Of a DNA stretch of 64,000 nucleotides, positions 10,701 to 21,774 are shown piece after piece (the first letter of the stretch is position 1; the number at the start of each line of letters is the position of its first letter). The notes beneath the pieces are model-generated. The model ran no database searches and was not told the DNA's origin. It saw only the letters and a list, made by a program, of their open reading frames with translations. Made by a program: the position numbers and the translations under genes. The stretch spans positions 29,483,705 through 29,547,704 of the forward strand of contig NC_035175.2 in the NCBI RefSeq assembly GCF_001659605.2, read 5' to 3'. This DNA is from Manihot esculenta (lineage: Eukaryota; Streptophyta; Magnoliopsida; Malpighiales; Euphorbiaceae).

Positions 10701-12700
10701 TGGACTGACCAATGCGAAGAGAGTTTTGAAGAGCTTAAGAAGAGGTTGACTTCAGCACCAGTGTTAGCTCTGCCGTCTAGTGATGCAGACTTTATAGTCT
10801 TTTGTGATGCATCCCGTGTGGGACTGGGTTGTGTACTAATGCAGAATGAGAGGGTGATTGCTTATGCTTCTAGGCAGCTAAAAAAGCATGAGTTGAATTA
10901 CCCCACACATGACCTTGAGATGGCAGCAGTAATCTTTGCACTCAAGATGTGGAGGCACTACCTCTATGGGGTAAAATGTGAGATCTTCACAGATCATAAA
11001 AGCCTGCAGTACATCCTGAGTCAAAGAGATTTGAACTTGAGACAGAGGAGATGGGTAGAGCTGCTAAGTGACTATGATTGCAAGATTCAGTATCATCCGG
11101 GTAAGGCGAATGTCGTGGCAGACGCCCTAAGCCGGAAGTCACTAGGCAGTCTATCCCACGTCACGGCAGAGAGGAGACCAGTGGTGAAGGAGTTTTACAA
11201 GCTCATTGATGAGGTCTACAGTTGGAGTTGTCTGGTACAGGTGCTTTAGTTGCTCAGATGAAAGTGACGCCCGTGTTTCTGGAGCAGGTGGCTCAGAAAC
11301 AGCATGAGGACCCAGAATTAGTGAAGATTGCCAGGACTGTTCAGTCAGGCAAGGACAGTGAGTTCAGATTTGACAGCAAGGGGATCCTCCGCTATGGGAG
11401 TCGACTTTGTGTACCCGATGACATAGGGCTAAAAGGAGACATTATGAGAGAGGCTCATAATGCAAGATACAGCATTCACCCCGGAGCCACCAAGATGTAT
11501 CAAGATCTGAAAAAGGTTTATTGGTGGCCAGCCATGAAGAAAGAAGTGGCACAGTTTGTGTTAGCCTGCGAAGTGTGTCAGAGGGTGAAGTTGGAACATC
11601 AGAAGCCGGCTGAAATGCTTAACCCGCTACCTATTCCAGAGTGGAAATGGGAGAATATAGCTATGGACTTTGTAGTGGGGTTACCGGCGACGTCCAACAG
11701 ATTGGACTCCATATGGGTGATTGTGGACAAACTCACCAAATCTACTCACTTCATCCCTGTCAGGAGTGGCTATTCTGTGGACAAGTTGGCGCAGGTGTAT
11801 GTTGATGAGATAGTCAGACTACATGGGGTTCCTGTTTCTATAGTGTCGGATAGAGGACCCCAGTTCACCTCCAGGTTTTGGCGGAGTCTGCAGGATGCCA
11901 TGGGTACCAGGTTAGATTTCAGTACTGCCTTTCATCCACAGACAGACGGACAGTCAGAGAGGACCATCCAGACCATAGAAGATATGCTAAGAATGTGTGT
12001 GCTGGACTTTGGCAGTTCTTGGAGGCAGCATCTACCTTTGGTGGAGTTTGCCTACAATAACAGCCATCACGCTAGCATCGGGATGGTTCCATATGAAGCT
12101 TTATATGGAAGGAAGTGCAGGTCACCTGTTTGCTGGGAAGAAGTTGGAGAAAAGGCCTTGGCAGGGCCTGAGTTAGTAGAGATCACCAGCAGGGTGGTAC
12201 CCTTAATCAGAGAAAGAATCAAGACGGCTGCAAGCAGACAGAAGAGTTATACAGACATCCGCAGAAGGCAAGTAGAGTTCCAGGAGGGGGATCTGGTATT
12301 GCTCAAGGTGTCTCCAATGAAAGGAGTGGTTCGATTCGGGAAGAAGGGTAAGCTGGCTCCGCGGTACATCGGACCCTTTGAAGTCTTGCAAAAGATTGGG
12401 AATGTATCGTACAAGCTGGATTTACCTGCTTCAATGGAGAGAATCCATCCGGTTTTCCATGTTTCTATGTTGAGAAAGTTCGTGTCAGATCCAGGCAAGG
12501 TTCTTAATGAGCCTGATGTGGAGATCCAAGAGGATCTCACCTATGTTGAGCAGTCGGTACGGATTCTGGACACTCAAATCAGGAAGTTGAGAAACAAGGA
12601 AATCCCGATGGTGAAAGTCCTGTGGAACCACCACAATGTGGAAGAATGCACTTGGGAGACACGGGAGTCCATGCTCCAGTAATACCCTTATCTTTTCTAA
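7717..12700 (+). pseudogene. Element A gag-pol polyprotein, five lesions
   Basis: The start is taken at the ATG of [10 protein letters not shown] (7717), shared by all four gag copies. The order is Pro/Tyr-rich N-terminus, gag core (about 8300-8800), CCHC knuckle (about 9060), protease (DPGASHS, about 9360), RT with FIDD (about 10360), RNase H, integrase, GPF motif and chromodomain-like tail. Lesions compared with element B: a deletion and frameshift near 8850; CGA to TGA at 9093-9095 inside the knuckle; TGG to TAG at 10480-10482; a 1-bp deletion near 11212; and CAA to TAA at 12680-12682, six codons before the normal stop. The separate long frames here are pieces of this one gene. Confidence 0.9.
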
Positions 12701-12770
12701 GGTTAGTTCCTTGTGAATTTTATGTGCTTTGTGTGTTTGTTATATGTATGCCTTACATGTGCTAGTTGGG

Positions 12771-12808
12771 GAACATTCGGGGACGAATGTTCTTAAGGGG
12801 GGGAGAAT
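12771..12808 (+). promoter_or_regulatory. Hairpin plus polypurine tract (element A)
   Basis: GAACATTCG, loop GGGA, then CGAATGTTC form a perfect 9-bp stem at 12771-12792. The polypurine tract aagggggggagaa follows and ends at the 3' LTR. The tract primes plus-strand synthesis; the role of the hairpin is unknown to me. Confidence 0.85.
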
Positions 12809-15141
12809 GTAATACCCGGCTAGACTCCGGTATCGGAATTCCTACCGTTCGGTGGAATCTCGGATGTCGGAAGCCTCTAGTAGGGTAAAATCATGTTTTC
12901 ATAAAATGTTTTAATGTGTTTTATGTTTTAAGCATGAAAGAAAATGAGTTTTTGCATGAAAATAGCACTGGAGGAAAACTCAGGTTCGGCCGTCGAACCC
13001 CTAGTTCGGCCGCCGAACATGCATGCACTTCGGGAGTGCTTTAGGCCCCCGAAGGCATAAGTGAGGGAAGTCCAGGTTCAGCCGCCGAACCTCAAGTTCG
13101 GCCGCCGAACATGGCATGCATGCGGAGGCACATTCGGCCCCCGAACCTGGTCTGGCCAGCCACTATAAAAGGGTCCCTTAGCCGAAAATGGGCGAGCTTT
13201 TTTTTTCCCCATTTTCGGCCAAGGTGAGCTCTCCGCCGTCCCTCACCAATCTTTGATGTTCTTCCTCTAAATCTTTCAAGATTTTCATTTGTTTTAACTT
13301 TGTTTTGAAGATTTAAGCTTTTGAGCAAAGTTTTGGAGTTTGGAGGTTCAAGAACCCAATCTCTCCCAACTCCGAGTTTTAGGTCGTCTCTCTCTCGATC
13401 TTCAAGAGGTAAGAGCCGATCTTAAGCTCATTGCATGTTTTAAGTAAGTTTTAAGTAGATCTATGGGTTAGAATGCATGTTTAGGTTATGGTTATGTTTA
13501 TGGGTATAAATGTATGTTCATGAACAATGTGGATGCTCGTTGTATTGTAGATGGGGTTTATGATGGTTTGAGGCCCCTAGGAACATGTATGCTTGTGTTT
13601 GTGTGTTGTAGAATAGGTTTGATGCATGTTTGGAAGGTTTGGAGGCGAAATGTGCAAAAGGAGCCAAGTTTCTGCCCTTTGGCAGAAACCAGGTTCGGCA
13701 GCCGAAGGACTTTCGGCTGCCGAACATGGCTGGGGAAGCAGCCTTTCGGCTGCCGAAGCCTGCCCCCGAAAGGAGACTTTCGTCTCTGTCTGGCAGTTTC
13801 GGCCGCCGAAAGTGCCGCCGAACATGCATGAGTTTCGTCTCTGTCTGGGAGTTTCGGCCGCCGAAAGTGCCGCCGAACATGCATGAGTTTCGTCTCTGTC
13901 TGGGAGTTTCGGCCGCCGAACCTGCCTGACTTTCGGCTCTGGAGGGACTTTCGGCCGCCGAACCTGCCGCCGAAAGTGCCCTGTCCAGGCCTCCTTTGCA
14001 TGTTTTTATATGGTTGTTTTATGATGTTTTAGGGGGTTTTTGGGGAGTAGTTTATAGTTATGTTCTAGTATGTTTGGTCCCTCATTTGAGTCCACCTGTG
14101 TAGGTTCGGACCCGAGGAACCGAGGACCCCAGCAGTGAGTTCAGCTGCTTCGGTATTGTCAGAGTCAGCCAGAGGTGAGTGGAATTAAACTTAATCTTTT
14201 AAATTGAGAAATTAAATGTTTTATCATGTTTCATGCATCATGATCATAGGATGATTGCATTAGTTTTCACGAATATGCCGCATTGCATCGATTGTTGTTG
14301 ATGTGGGTGAATGTTGGATGACCCAATTAGTCCATGACAGGAAGACCAGGACCCCATTCTACGGCCTGGCACAGAGTAAGGAAAGACCAGGACCCCATTC
14401 TACGGCCTGGCACGGTTATGGGACTCGAAGACCAGGAGCCCAGAGGAGGCCCTGGGACAATGGTAAGTAATGTATGTTATGATAGGAAGACCAGGACTCC
14501 ATGCTACGGCCTGGCACAGAGTTAGCTTGGACTAATTGGTGACAAGTTCACCCAGCCCTTATGTGAATTGTCTGTGTTATGATGCATTTCATTGAAGCAT
14601 AGTGTTAATATGTTTTATAGTTCTACTCACTGGGCTTTTAGCTCACCCCTCTCCCTTTTACCCCCAGGATTGCAGGTACAGGATAGAAGAGGAGGTCGGT
14701 TAGAGTAAAGCTTGTTTATGTAATAGGTAGAATGTGGACATGACAAATTGTAGAACGATGTAATGTTAAAGTACAGTATAGTTATGTAATGATGTTTATG
14801 GATATTAGAGGTGTGCTTGACCATAGAATGTTGTTATCCCTTTTAATTCATGATCTTGGATTTTATGTCGTTTATGTAAACCAACTCAACTTATATTATG
14901 TCACCCTTTGGGGGCACCGATGAGATCCCACAGAGGGATCAATGTTATGTTAATGTATATGCTCAGGTTGAGTTTGGTTGATGTTTATGGAAAGAAAAGT
15001 TTTAATTTTTATGTATGTTGTTGATCATTTATGGGATCATACAGGTTTACAGGTTGCATGTCAGGCTTGCTACGAGTCCCGGCGGCCTTAAGCTAATCTG
15101 GATCCTAGCGCCGGTAGCGGTCCGATTTTCGGGTCGTTACA
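12809..15141 (+). repeat. Element A 3' LTR (2333 bp)
   Basis: It is collinear with the 5' LTR, with scattered single-base differences (roughly 2% in the parts compared). It is 41 bp longer because one dyad-bearing unit is repeated in the downstream cluster near 13800-13930. It ends GGGTCGTTACA. Confidence 0.95.
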
Positions 15142-15347
15142 ATGAGCGACATCTCTTCCTGATCTTTGCATTGATCGAAAGTAACCTGCAACCTTTTGAC
15201 GTATTGAAGCATCTGCTCAATGCTTAGGTTGTTGAGATCTACTTCATTGACCATTGAGGGCGCGTTTTGTCCACTACTAGGGGTGAAAGAAATGATGGTA
15301 GCCTCATTGGTAACACCCTTAGAAGTAGCCTGCGAGATTCCAGCCAT
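15142..15347 (-). pseudogene. Tat-lineage gag, 5' part (Tat2)
   Basis: From an ATG at 15347 the minus strand reads MAGISQATSKGV and continues to DQCKDQEEMSL before meeting element A. It resembles the N-terminal part of Tat-lineage gag proteins, and the other part of the gag is at 4440-5153. Element A entered this gene, as the atgag duplication shows. The full Tat2 element therefore reads right to left, with gag at its right end and satellite-like repeats at its left. Confidence 0.65.
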
Positions 15348-15930
15348 GTCGAGAGGGAAATGTGAAATTTCTTTTAAGAGAAAAAGGATAAGAGACCAAT
15401 TTTAATCCAAATGAATAGAGAGAATTCAATGGATATTTCCAGCAAAGAACTAATGATGTTGCTTGAACTAAAATTATAACGTGACCGGACTGAAACTGTA
15501 CTGTGATTAGCTAAATCTGCAAGAAGGAGAATGTGAGGTGAGTGGCATCTATGGCAGCCACTCCGACGCTCAATTCAATGAACTGAATAATAAGGTGGGA
15601 GTAAGTAATTGCTTAGAATTTAGAGTATTGGTGTGTGAGAATATCATATTTTTGCCTTTGTGATCGTTGGTTTTTATACTGTTAGAGGATGATTAATTAT
15701 AATATTTTCTGATAATTCAATAATGATGTGGTCAGCTCGTTAGCAAGGAATCTACACCAGTTAATTGGTCGGGTATCCTGTGATTACAGATGTGAAGGGG
15801 ATCTGCTGAATTGTAGTTGTTAATGGTAACTTCCTTATAGAGACTCGTCCCGAAGTTGCGAGGGCAAATCTGTATAACCTGAGGCTGGAGTAAGAAAAAA
15901 TATAATCCATTTACTATCATTACTTTAGAA
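15348..15930. other. Probable 5' leader/LTR of Tat2, ends not found
   Basis: This lies upstream of the minus-strand Tat2 gag and is more GC-balanced than the AT-rich DNA to its right. It should hold the leader and 5' LTR, but I found no clear primer site or LTR boundary. Confidence 0.35.
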
Positions 15931-18720
15931 AAATAAAATATATGATTAAAAACCAGAAGTATTATCTTAACAAAAACACATGAATCTTTAATATTATTTC
16001 TAACATGTTGTTGTGCTTTATTATTATATATTAAATTTTACTTTTTTTATTTAAATAGACTTATTTTTTTAAATATAATAAACTCGCCTTTTTTATTGTA
16101 TTTGTTTTCGGTTTAGGATGGCAAATAATTATATTTTATTGTTAAATTTGTCCCTTATAAGTTTATATCTTGTGGTGATACATAAAATATCATAGTCTAT
16201 TTTCATTAAATATATTTTTTAAATTGCTTATCTTATAAATAAACTATCATAGTCTATTTTCATTAAATATATTTTTTAAATTACTTATTCTTCAATTATA
16301 AAATATCAAATAAGTAATATAAATGATAAATGACTATCAATTATAATTAATATATTAAAAATAATTAATGGTCGTTATATAAAAATATAATTTTAAAACT
16401 ATATAAAAATAAAAATAGTATATTAAATATTTTTATTTTATATTTTATTAAATTATAATTAAATATTTAATAGTTATATAAAAAATTATTATATTAATTA
16501 GTGTCCGCTTTTAAAATCGGTGAGAAATAATTGACGGTAAAATAGTTAATAATAAAATTTATAATTCATCATAAAAAAATAAAATAGATGATAAATTTAA
16601 TATTTTATCACTAATAATATTTATGTTGCCACATTATATAAGATAATAAAATTAAAATAATTTCTCGCTACATTTTTGCTATAAAATATTAATACAAATT
16701 AATTTTTAAAATTTTTTAATGACAATTATTATAACTTGAATAATTTTTTATGTGAGAATACCATATATGTCATAATAAAATTTTTTGTAATAAAATAATT
16801 TTTTTTGTTAATAAAAAATTTAACATTAAAATATATAATACCAAATATATAATATGATAAATATTTATATTTGATAATCAAATGTATATATTATGTGACG
16901 AATTTAATATTTTATTACTAATAACATTCAAGTTATATATTATTATAAAATTTAAATATTTTATTACAATAAAATTTCTACGGTAAAAGATTTATAGAAA
17001 TTTATCTTCTTTAACTACTAAATTTCTAGCTAGATTCCTATTATTATATTTCATTTCTATCCATTTAGTGTAAGAAATTATAATAGAATTTTTTTTCTAT
17101 TTTTAATTATGATTGTCTTAATTCTTTTGAATTTTAATCATGTCTATCCTTTCTATAATGTCTCTGCTTGTCCCTTCAAGTCTTGGCTTATAATATTATG
17201 CTATAAGAGAAGATTAATAACACAACCATAAATTGTAAGACTATGATTTCTATTTTTATTATATAATATGGTTTTTTATAATAAATATAGTGAAATATAT
17301 TATAATGAATATTTAATAATATATTTAGAAAATAAGAAATTAATAAATATATGACCAATTGTCATTTTTGTTGGAACTAATGACAAATAGAAAAAAAAAA
17401 GTTAAAGTTATGATTGTTTACATCAGACCAAATAGGAAAAAAGATAAATAAATTTAGAAATTTTGATTCAAATTATATTAATTTTTAAAATTTTAGACTA
17501 AATTATAAAATAATTAAAAATTTTGAAATTTTTTTATTAATAATATTTATATATGTGGCATATGAATATAATAAAACAATTCGTATCATATTACCACATT
17601 AGCAAAACACACTCTCTCCGATTAAAAATTTAAAATTTGTAATTTTAGATCAAAATTTAATCTTGGATATATTATAACAAAATTTGTAATTTTAGATAAT
17701 TTTATTATATGTAGAAAATTTTAAAAATTAAATTATAAAATAGTAAAAACTTTTAAATTTTTGCAAGTGGACATTTTTTATTTTCTCTCTTTAAACTAAT
17801 TAGAGAAAATCAAACCACAATTCTATTTAATAGATTCATACATTATTTAAAAAATATATTAAAAATTTTTAATTTTAAAACTTTAAACTTAGCACTAAAA
17901 CTCATTAAATTATAAATAAATAAAGTTGTTGGTAAATTATTTAAGACTTTAACTCTACAAACCATCAATTCATTTTTCAAAGATTTAAAAACTAAATTTG
18001 GCATTTAACTACACAATAGAGGCCATAAATATAAATTTTTATTTTTTTATATAAATTTACATTTAAAATATTATTAAAAGTCCAAATAAATTCAACACTT
18101 ATCAAAATAAGCTTGAATTTCACTCTACTAAAATTTATTTGCCATGAGTATATTTAGCTTTTACACATCCTAGGCCCCTCAAATCTCTACTTATAAGCTT
18201 TTTATATGTAATATCTCACCAATTTATTTAGATATATTTATTATATTAAATTAAATTTATAATTATAAATATTATTAATAATTAAAATAAAATTTATATA
18301 AATATTATTTAAATTAAAATTATAATAATTTTTATTTAATAATATATATTAATAATTTTCCGTATGATAAGAATTTTCTTATATTGTAAAAGGAAGAGAT
18401 TCCATTTTTCTTCTTCATATTAAATTTTAGGTCCAAGTTACCTAAATTGTATACAATTAAGTTAGGCCTTTTTTGTTTAAATATTAAAATAATATATTTA
18501 TTTTTTAATTTATGTAATAAAATACATATTAATTTATATAAAACTTAAAATTTATTTAATAATAAATATTAATTGTTTTGAAACAATCATTTCCTTTTTA
18601 GTTATAATAATATATTGTTCTAAACACATGATCATGAATTTTGTGTATGATTTTTATTGGTCTACCACGCAGAACTTCTTATTGATTTATTCTACGACCG
18701 AGTTTAGGTAATAATTACTA
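15931..18720. other. AT-rich DNA upstream of CCD4
   Basis: Very AT-rich single-copy-looking sequence without recognisable gene or retroelement protein. It includes the distal upstream region of CCD4 and a short tandem duplication at 16190-16303. Confidence 0.6.
16190..16303. repeat. 57-bp tandem duplication
   Basis: The phrase 'catagtctattttcattaaa' starts at 16191 and again at 16248, with about 45 nearly identical bases in each copy. Confidence 0.75.
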
Positions 18721-18732
18721 TTACTTGTGTAT

Positions 18733-18740
18733 TATATATA
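18733..18740 (+). promoter_or_regulatory. Candidate TATA box of CCD4
   Basis: A tatatata run lies about 70 bp before the CCD4 ATG, followed by a pyrimidine-rich leader (ctcctggcatccttctcatt). The region is AT-rich generally, so this is only plausible. Confidence 0.45.
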
Positions 18741-18806
18741 ATTTTTCCCCCGTGTTTCTCCTGGCATCCTTCTCATTTCTTCTTGTTGTTGACCAAGGTA
18801 AACCAA

Positions 18807-20639
18807 ATGGATGCCTTTTCTTCCTCTTTCCTTTCTACTGTAAAACCTTCAAAGTTCTTTCTCACCCCTAAGATCTCCATCGCTAATTCATTTCCATTTC
18901 CTCATTTCAATGTATCATCTGCTAGAATTGAAGAAAAATCCCAACCCACAACTACAGGACGAACCACCACCAAAACACAACCAAAAACTACTCCCCCATT
19001 ATCTTCTTCGCCCTCCTCTTCACCTGTAACAACTACTAGGCCGCCGTCATCGTCACGGCCACTTCCTTCAGCAGCAGCTGTGGCAAAGAGAGGAGTGGAA
19101 CCCACCCTTCCCACTAAGGTATTCAGTGCTTTGGATGACTTAATCAACATCTTCATAGATCCTCCAATCCGGTCATCAGTGGATCCTAGATACACTCTTT
19201 CTAACAACTTTGCTCCAGTTGATGAGCTTCCCCCAACTGAGTGCGAGGTGATTGAGGGATCCCTTCCTTCTTGCCTTGATGGGGCTTACATTCGCAATGG
19301 TCCGAACCCACAGTATTTGCCTCGAGGACCTTACCACCTATTCGATGGAGATGGCATGCTTCACTCCATCAGAATCACTCAAGGAAAGGCCACTCTCTGC
19401 AGCCGCTATGTTAAGACCTATAAATATACTATGGAGCGTGATGCTGGTGCTCCTCTTCTTCCGAATGTCTTCTCTGGATTCAATGGTCTGGCTGCCTCTG
19501 CAGCTCGTGGTGCTCTTTCTGCTGCTCGAATTCTTTCTGGTCAATTCAATCCTGCAAATGGCATTGGTCTAGCAAACACAAGCTTGGCTTTCTTTGGCAA
19601 TAAACTCTATGCACTTGGTGAGTCTGATCTACCTTACGCTGTGCGTTTAACATCAAATGGAGATATTGAGACTCTAGGTCGCGATGATTTTGATGGAAAA
19701 TTGTTCTTAAGCATGACTGCTCACCCCAAGATAGATTTTCAGACAGGTGAAACCTTTGCTTTCCGATATGGTCCTGTTCCTCCATTCTTAACATACTTTC
19801 GGTTAGATTCAAATGGAAATAAACAGCCAGATGTGCCTATATTTTCCATGGTGAATCCATCTTTCATTCATGACTTTGCTATCAGCAAGAAGTATGCTAT
19901 ATTTGTAGACATTCAGATTGGGATGAACCCCATGGAAATGATCTTCGGGGGAGGCTCTCCAGTGGGTTCAAACCCAGCAAAAGTATCAAGAATAGGAGTC
20001 ATCCCTCGATATGCAACCGATGAAACAGAAATGAGATGGTTTGATGTGCCTGGATTCAACGTAATACACGCAATCAATGCATGGGACGAAGAAGACGCCG
20101 TAGTGATTTTGGCACCCAACATTTTGTCAGTTGAACATACTCTTGAGAGAATGGAACTTGTCCATGCCTTGGTGGAAAAGGTGAGAATAGACTTGAAAAC
20201 AGGCATAGTTACAAGAAACCCAATTTCAGCTAGAAATCTAGATTTTGGGGTGATAAATCCTGAATATGTTGGGAAAAAGAACAGATTCATATATGCAGCC
20301 ATAGGTGATCCAATGCCAAAAATTTCTGGAGTGGTGAAACTGGATGTGTCAAAAGGAGGACGCCAGGAGTGCACGGTGGCTAGGAGGGTGTTTGGGCCAA
20401 GGTGTTACGGTGGAGAGCCATTCTTTGTGGCGAGACAGCCTGAAAATCCAGAAGCAGAAGAGGATGATGGGTATGTGGTGTCATATGTTCATGATGAGAT
20501 TGCTGGAGAATCCAAGTTCTTGGTGATGGATGCAAAGTCACCAAACCTTGACATCGTGGCTGCCGTCAAGCTGCCCCGGCGAGTTCCTTATGGCTTCCAT
20601 GGACTTTTTGTGAGGGACAGTGACCTGAAAAAGCTGTAG
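18807..20639 (+). CDS. CCD4: Carotenoid cleavage dioxygenase 4, plastid
   Basis: This 610-residue protein is a non-haem Fe(II) dioxygenase of the RPE65/CCD family. Plant CCD4 enzymes cut carotenoids or apocarotenoids (typically at the 9,10 or 9',10' bond) in plastids, mostly in plastoglobules, and so lower carotenoid content of petals, fruit and seeds. The four iron-binding histidines are visible at residues 306 (MTAHPK), 355 (FIHDF), 421 (NVIHAI) and 598 (YGFHGL). The N-terminus (MDAFSSSFLSTVKPSKFF) is Ser-rich and lacks acidic residues, as expected of a transit peptide, and a Ser/Thr/Pro-rich linker follows. Start choice: the frame is open from 18783, but the only ATG there is 18807. There is no intron. 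The NCED (abscisic acid) branch is the alternative; the N-terminus and length favour CCD4. A Tat element begins 636 bp after the stop. Confidence 0.93.
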   Translation: MDAFSSSFLSTVKPSKFFLTPKISIANSFPFPHFNVSSARIEEKSQPTTTGRTTTKTQPKTTPPLSSSPSSSPVTTTRPPSSSRPLPSAAAVAKRGVEPTLPTKVFSALDDLINIFIDPPIRSSVDPRYTLSNNFAPVDELPPTECEVIEGSLPSCLDGAYIRNGPNPQYLPRGPYHLFDGDGMLHSIRITQGKATLCSRYVKTYKYTMERDAGAPLLPNVFSGFNGLAASAARGALSAARILSGQFNPANGIGLANTSLAFFGNKLYALGESDLPYAVRLTSNGDIETLGRDDFDGKLFLSMTAHPKIDFQTGETFAFRYGPVPPFLTYFRLDSNGNKQPDVPIFSMVNPSFIHDFAISKKYAIFVDIQIGMNPMEMIFGGGSPVGSNPAKVSRIGVIPRYATDETEMRWFDVPGFNVIHAINAWDEEDAVVILAPNILSVEHTLERMELVHALVEKVRIDLKTGIVTRNPISARNLDFGVINPEYVGKKNRFIYAAIGDPMPKISGVVKLDVSKGGRQECTVARRVFGPRCYGGEPFFVARQPENPEAEEDDGYVVSYVHDEIAGESKFLVMDAKSPNLDIVAAVKLPRRVPYGFHGLFVRDSDLKKL

Positions 20640-21275
20640 GCTGTAGCTACCAATCATAGGAGTGAGAGTGGATTTTACTTGCCTGACGAAATTCATTTCA
20701 TGAGGTGGTGAAACTATAGGTTAAATTTATTATACACGTAAAAAATTAGTAAATACATATATGGATAACAACAATACTGGAATTTTACTTTTATAAAAAC
20801 AGTTAGTTTTATATTATTTCATATCTAATTTTTATGGAAGTCAGGATCTTACCTTTTTTTAAATTTCTAAATTTATGCTTACACCACCTTCTGTGTTATT
20901 TTTTATAATTTTAAAATAAAATTATAAATTTATTAGTTAATCTTTTAATTTTAAAAAATATATTAAATTATTAATTTTTAATTTTAACGGTTACGTATTA
21001 TAAACATGTTTAAAATATTCTCAATATAAAAATATTAATTAATAAATTCTTTACAAAATTGAAAATTTTATTATTGAATTTTTTCAATTTCAAAAATTAA
21101 ATAATAAAAACTGCCGAAATAATTAATAAATTTTTTAAAATTTTATAAACGTAAATGGAGAGAAATATATAGATTTTCAAATATACCCTAAATTTATTAG
21201 CTATTTACTTTAAAGTGGATAATAATTTTATTATTTAAATTACTTTATAATTTTAATTTTTAAATTTTATATATT
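20640..21275. other. CCD4 3' region, AT-rich
   Basis: No gene is visible. It holds the 3' untranslated region and polyadenylation area of CCD4 and runs to the insertion point of Tat1 (target copy atatt at 21271-21275). Confidence 0.6.
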
Positions 21276-21774
21276 TGATGATCTGAGATCCAGAAAATAG
21301 GGTTTTACAAGGGTTTTGTGAACTTAGCCAAAAAGCCCCCTTCTAGAGGAGGGCAATCCTCCTTTTATCTGTTTTCTTTTATCCGCTAGTGACGTATAAC
21401 AAACTGTCAGTCATTGGGCCACCTGTCCCTGCCATGTTGATACGGACGTACGAGAATATCAGGTCCCTGCCCTATGCGTAACGGTCTCTGATTCCCTCTG
21501 AGCGTGCATGCGGATGGACCCACAAGGCAGATGAGTTGATCCCCTTCCTGATTCCAAGCTGGGCCTGAAGATAGGATTAAAGCTAAGCCCAGATAGGATC
21601 TGTTTAATGGGTCATATGGACTGGGTCGGCCTGATTGAGGAAGCTAACTGGAGCCCGGTCTTAAAGCTTAGCGGATCGGACCTGGTTCATGTGGGAGACT
21701 TGAAGGCGTCCAAATAATGGGCTGGTACCATGGGCCTGGCCCTAGACCGGGGTGAAGAAATCCAGCAGTCATCA
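21276..21774 (-). repeat. Tat1 3' LTR (499 bp)
   Basis: On the + strand it starts TGATGATCTGAG and ends CAGTCATCA. On the minus strand a purine stretch (aaaggggtaat, 21775-21785) comes directly before it and may be the polypurine tract. Confidence 0.9.

Larger units (their letters stand above)
5154..15141 (+). mobile_element. Element A: full-length Tekay/Del-like chromovirus, coding region broken
   Basis: This Ty3/gypsy element is bounded by TG...CA LTRs (2292 and 2333 bp) with a perfect 5-bp target duplication, atgag at 5149-5153 and 15142-15146. It has an initiator-Met-type primer site, a gag-pol with five lesions, and a polypurine tract. It is inserted in a minus-strand Tat gag. Order of domains: gag, CCHC knuckle, protease, RT, RNase H, integrase, and a C-terminal chromodomain-like tail. 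The chromodomain-like end and long LTRs point to the Tekay/Del clade. Its gag is closest to that of element C in this window. Confidence 0.95.

Noticed and set aside
9117..12682. Three separate genes for protease/RT, RNase H and integrase in element A
   Set aside because: They are pieces of one gag-pol broken by a nonsense change and a 1-bp deletion, as alignment to element B shows.
15931..18720. Possible small genes or MITEs in the AT-rich DNA
   Set aside because: I saw no terminal inverted repeats with target duplications and no frame with a known domain. Low-complexity AT runs explain the patterns.
18783..18806. Eight-residue N-terminal extension of CCD4
   Set aside because: It would need a TTG start; the only ATG in the frame here is at 18807 and gives a typical transit peptide.
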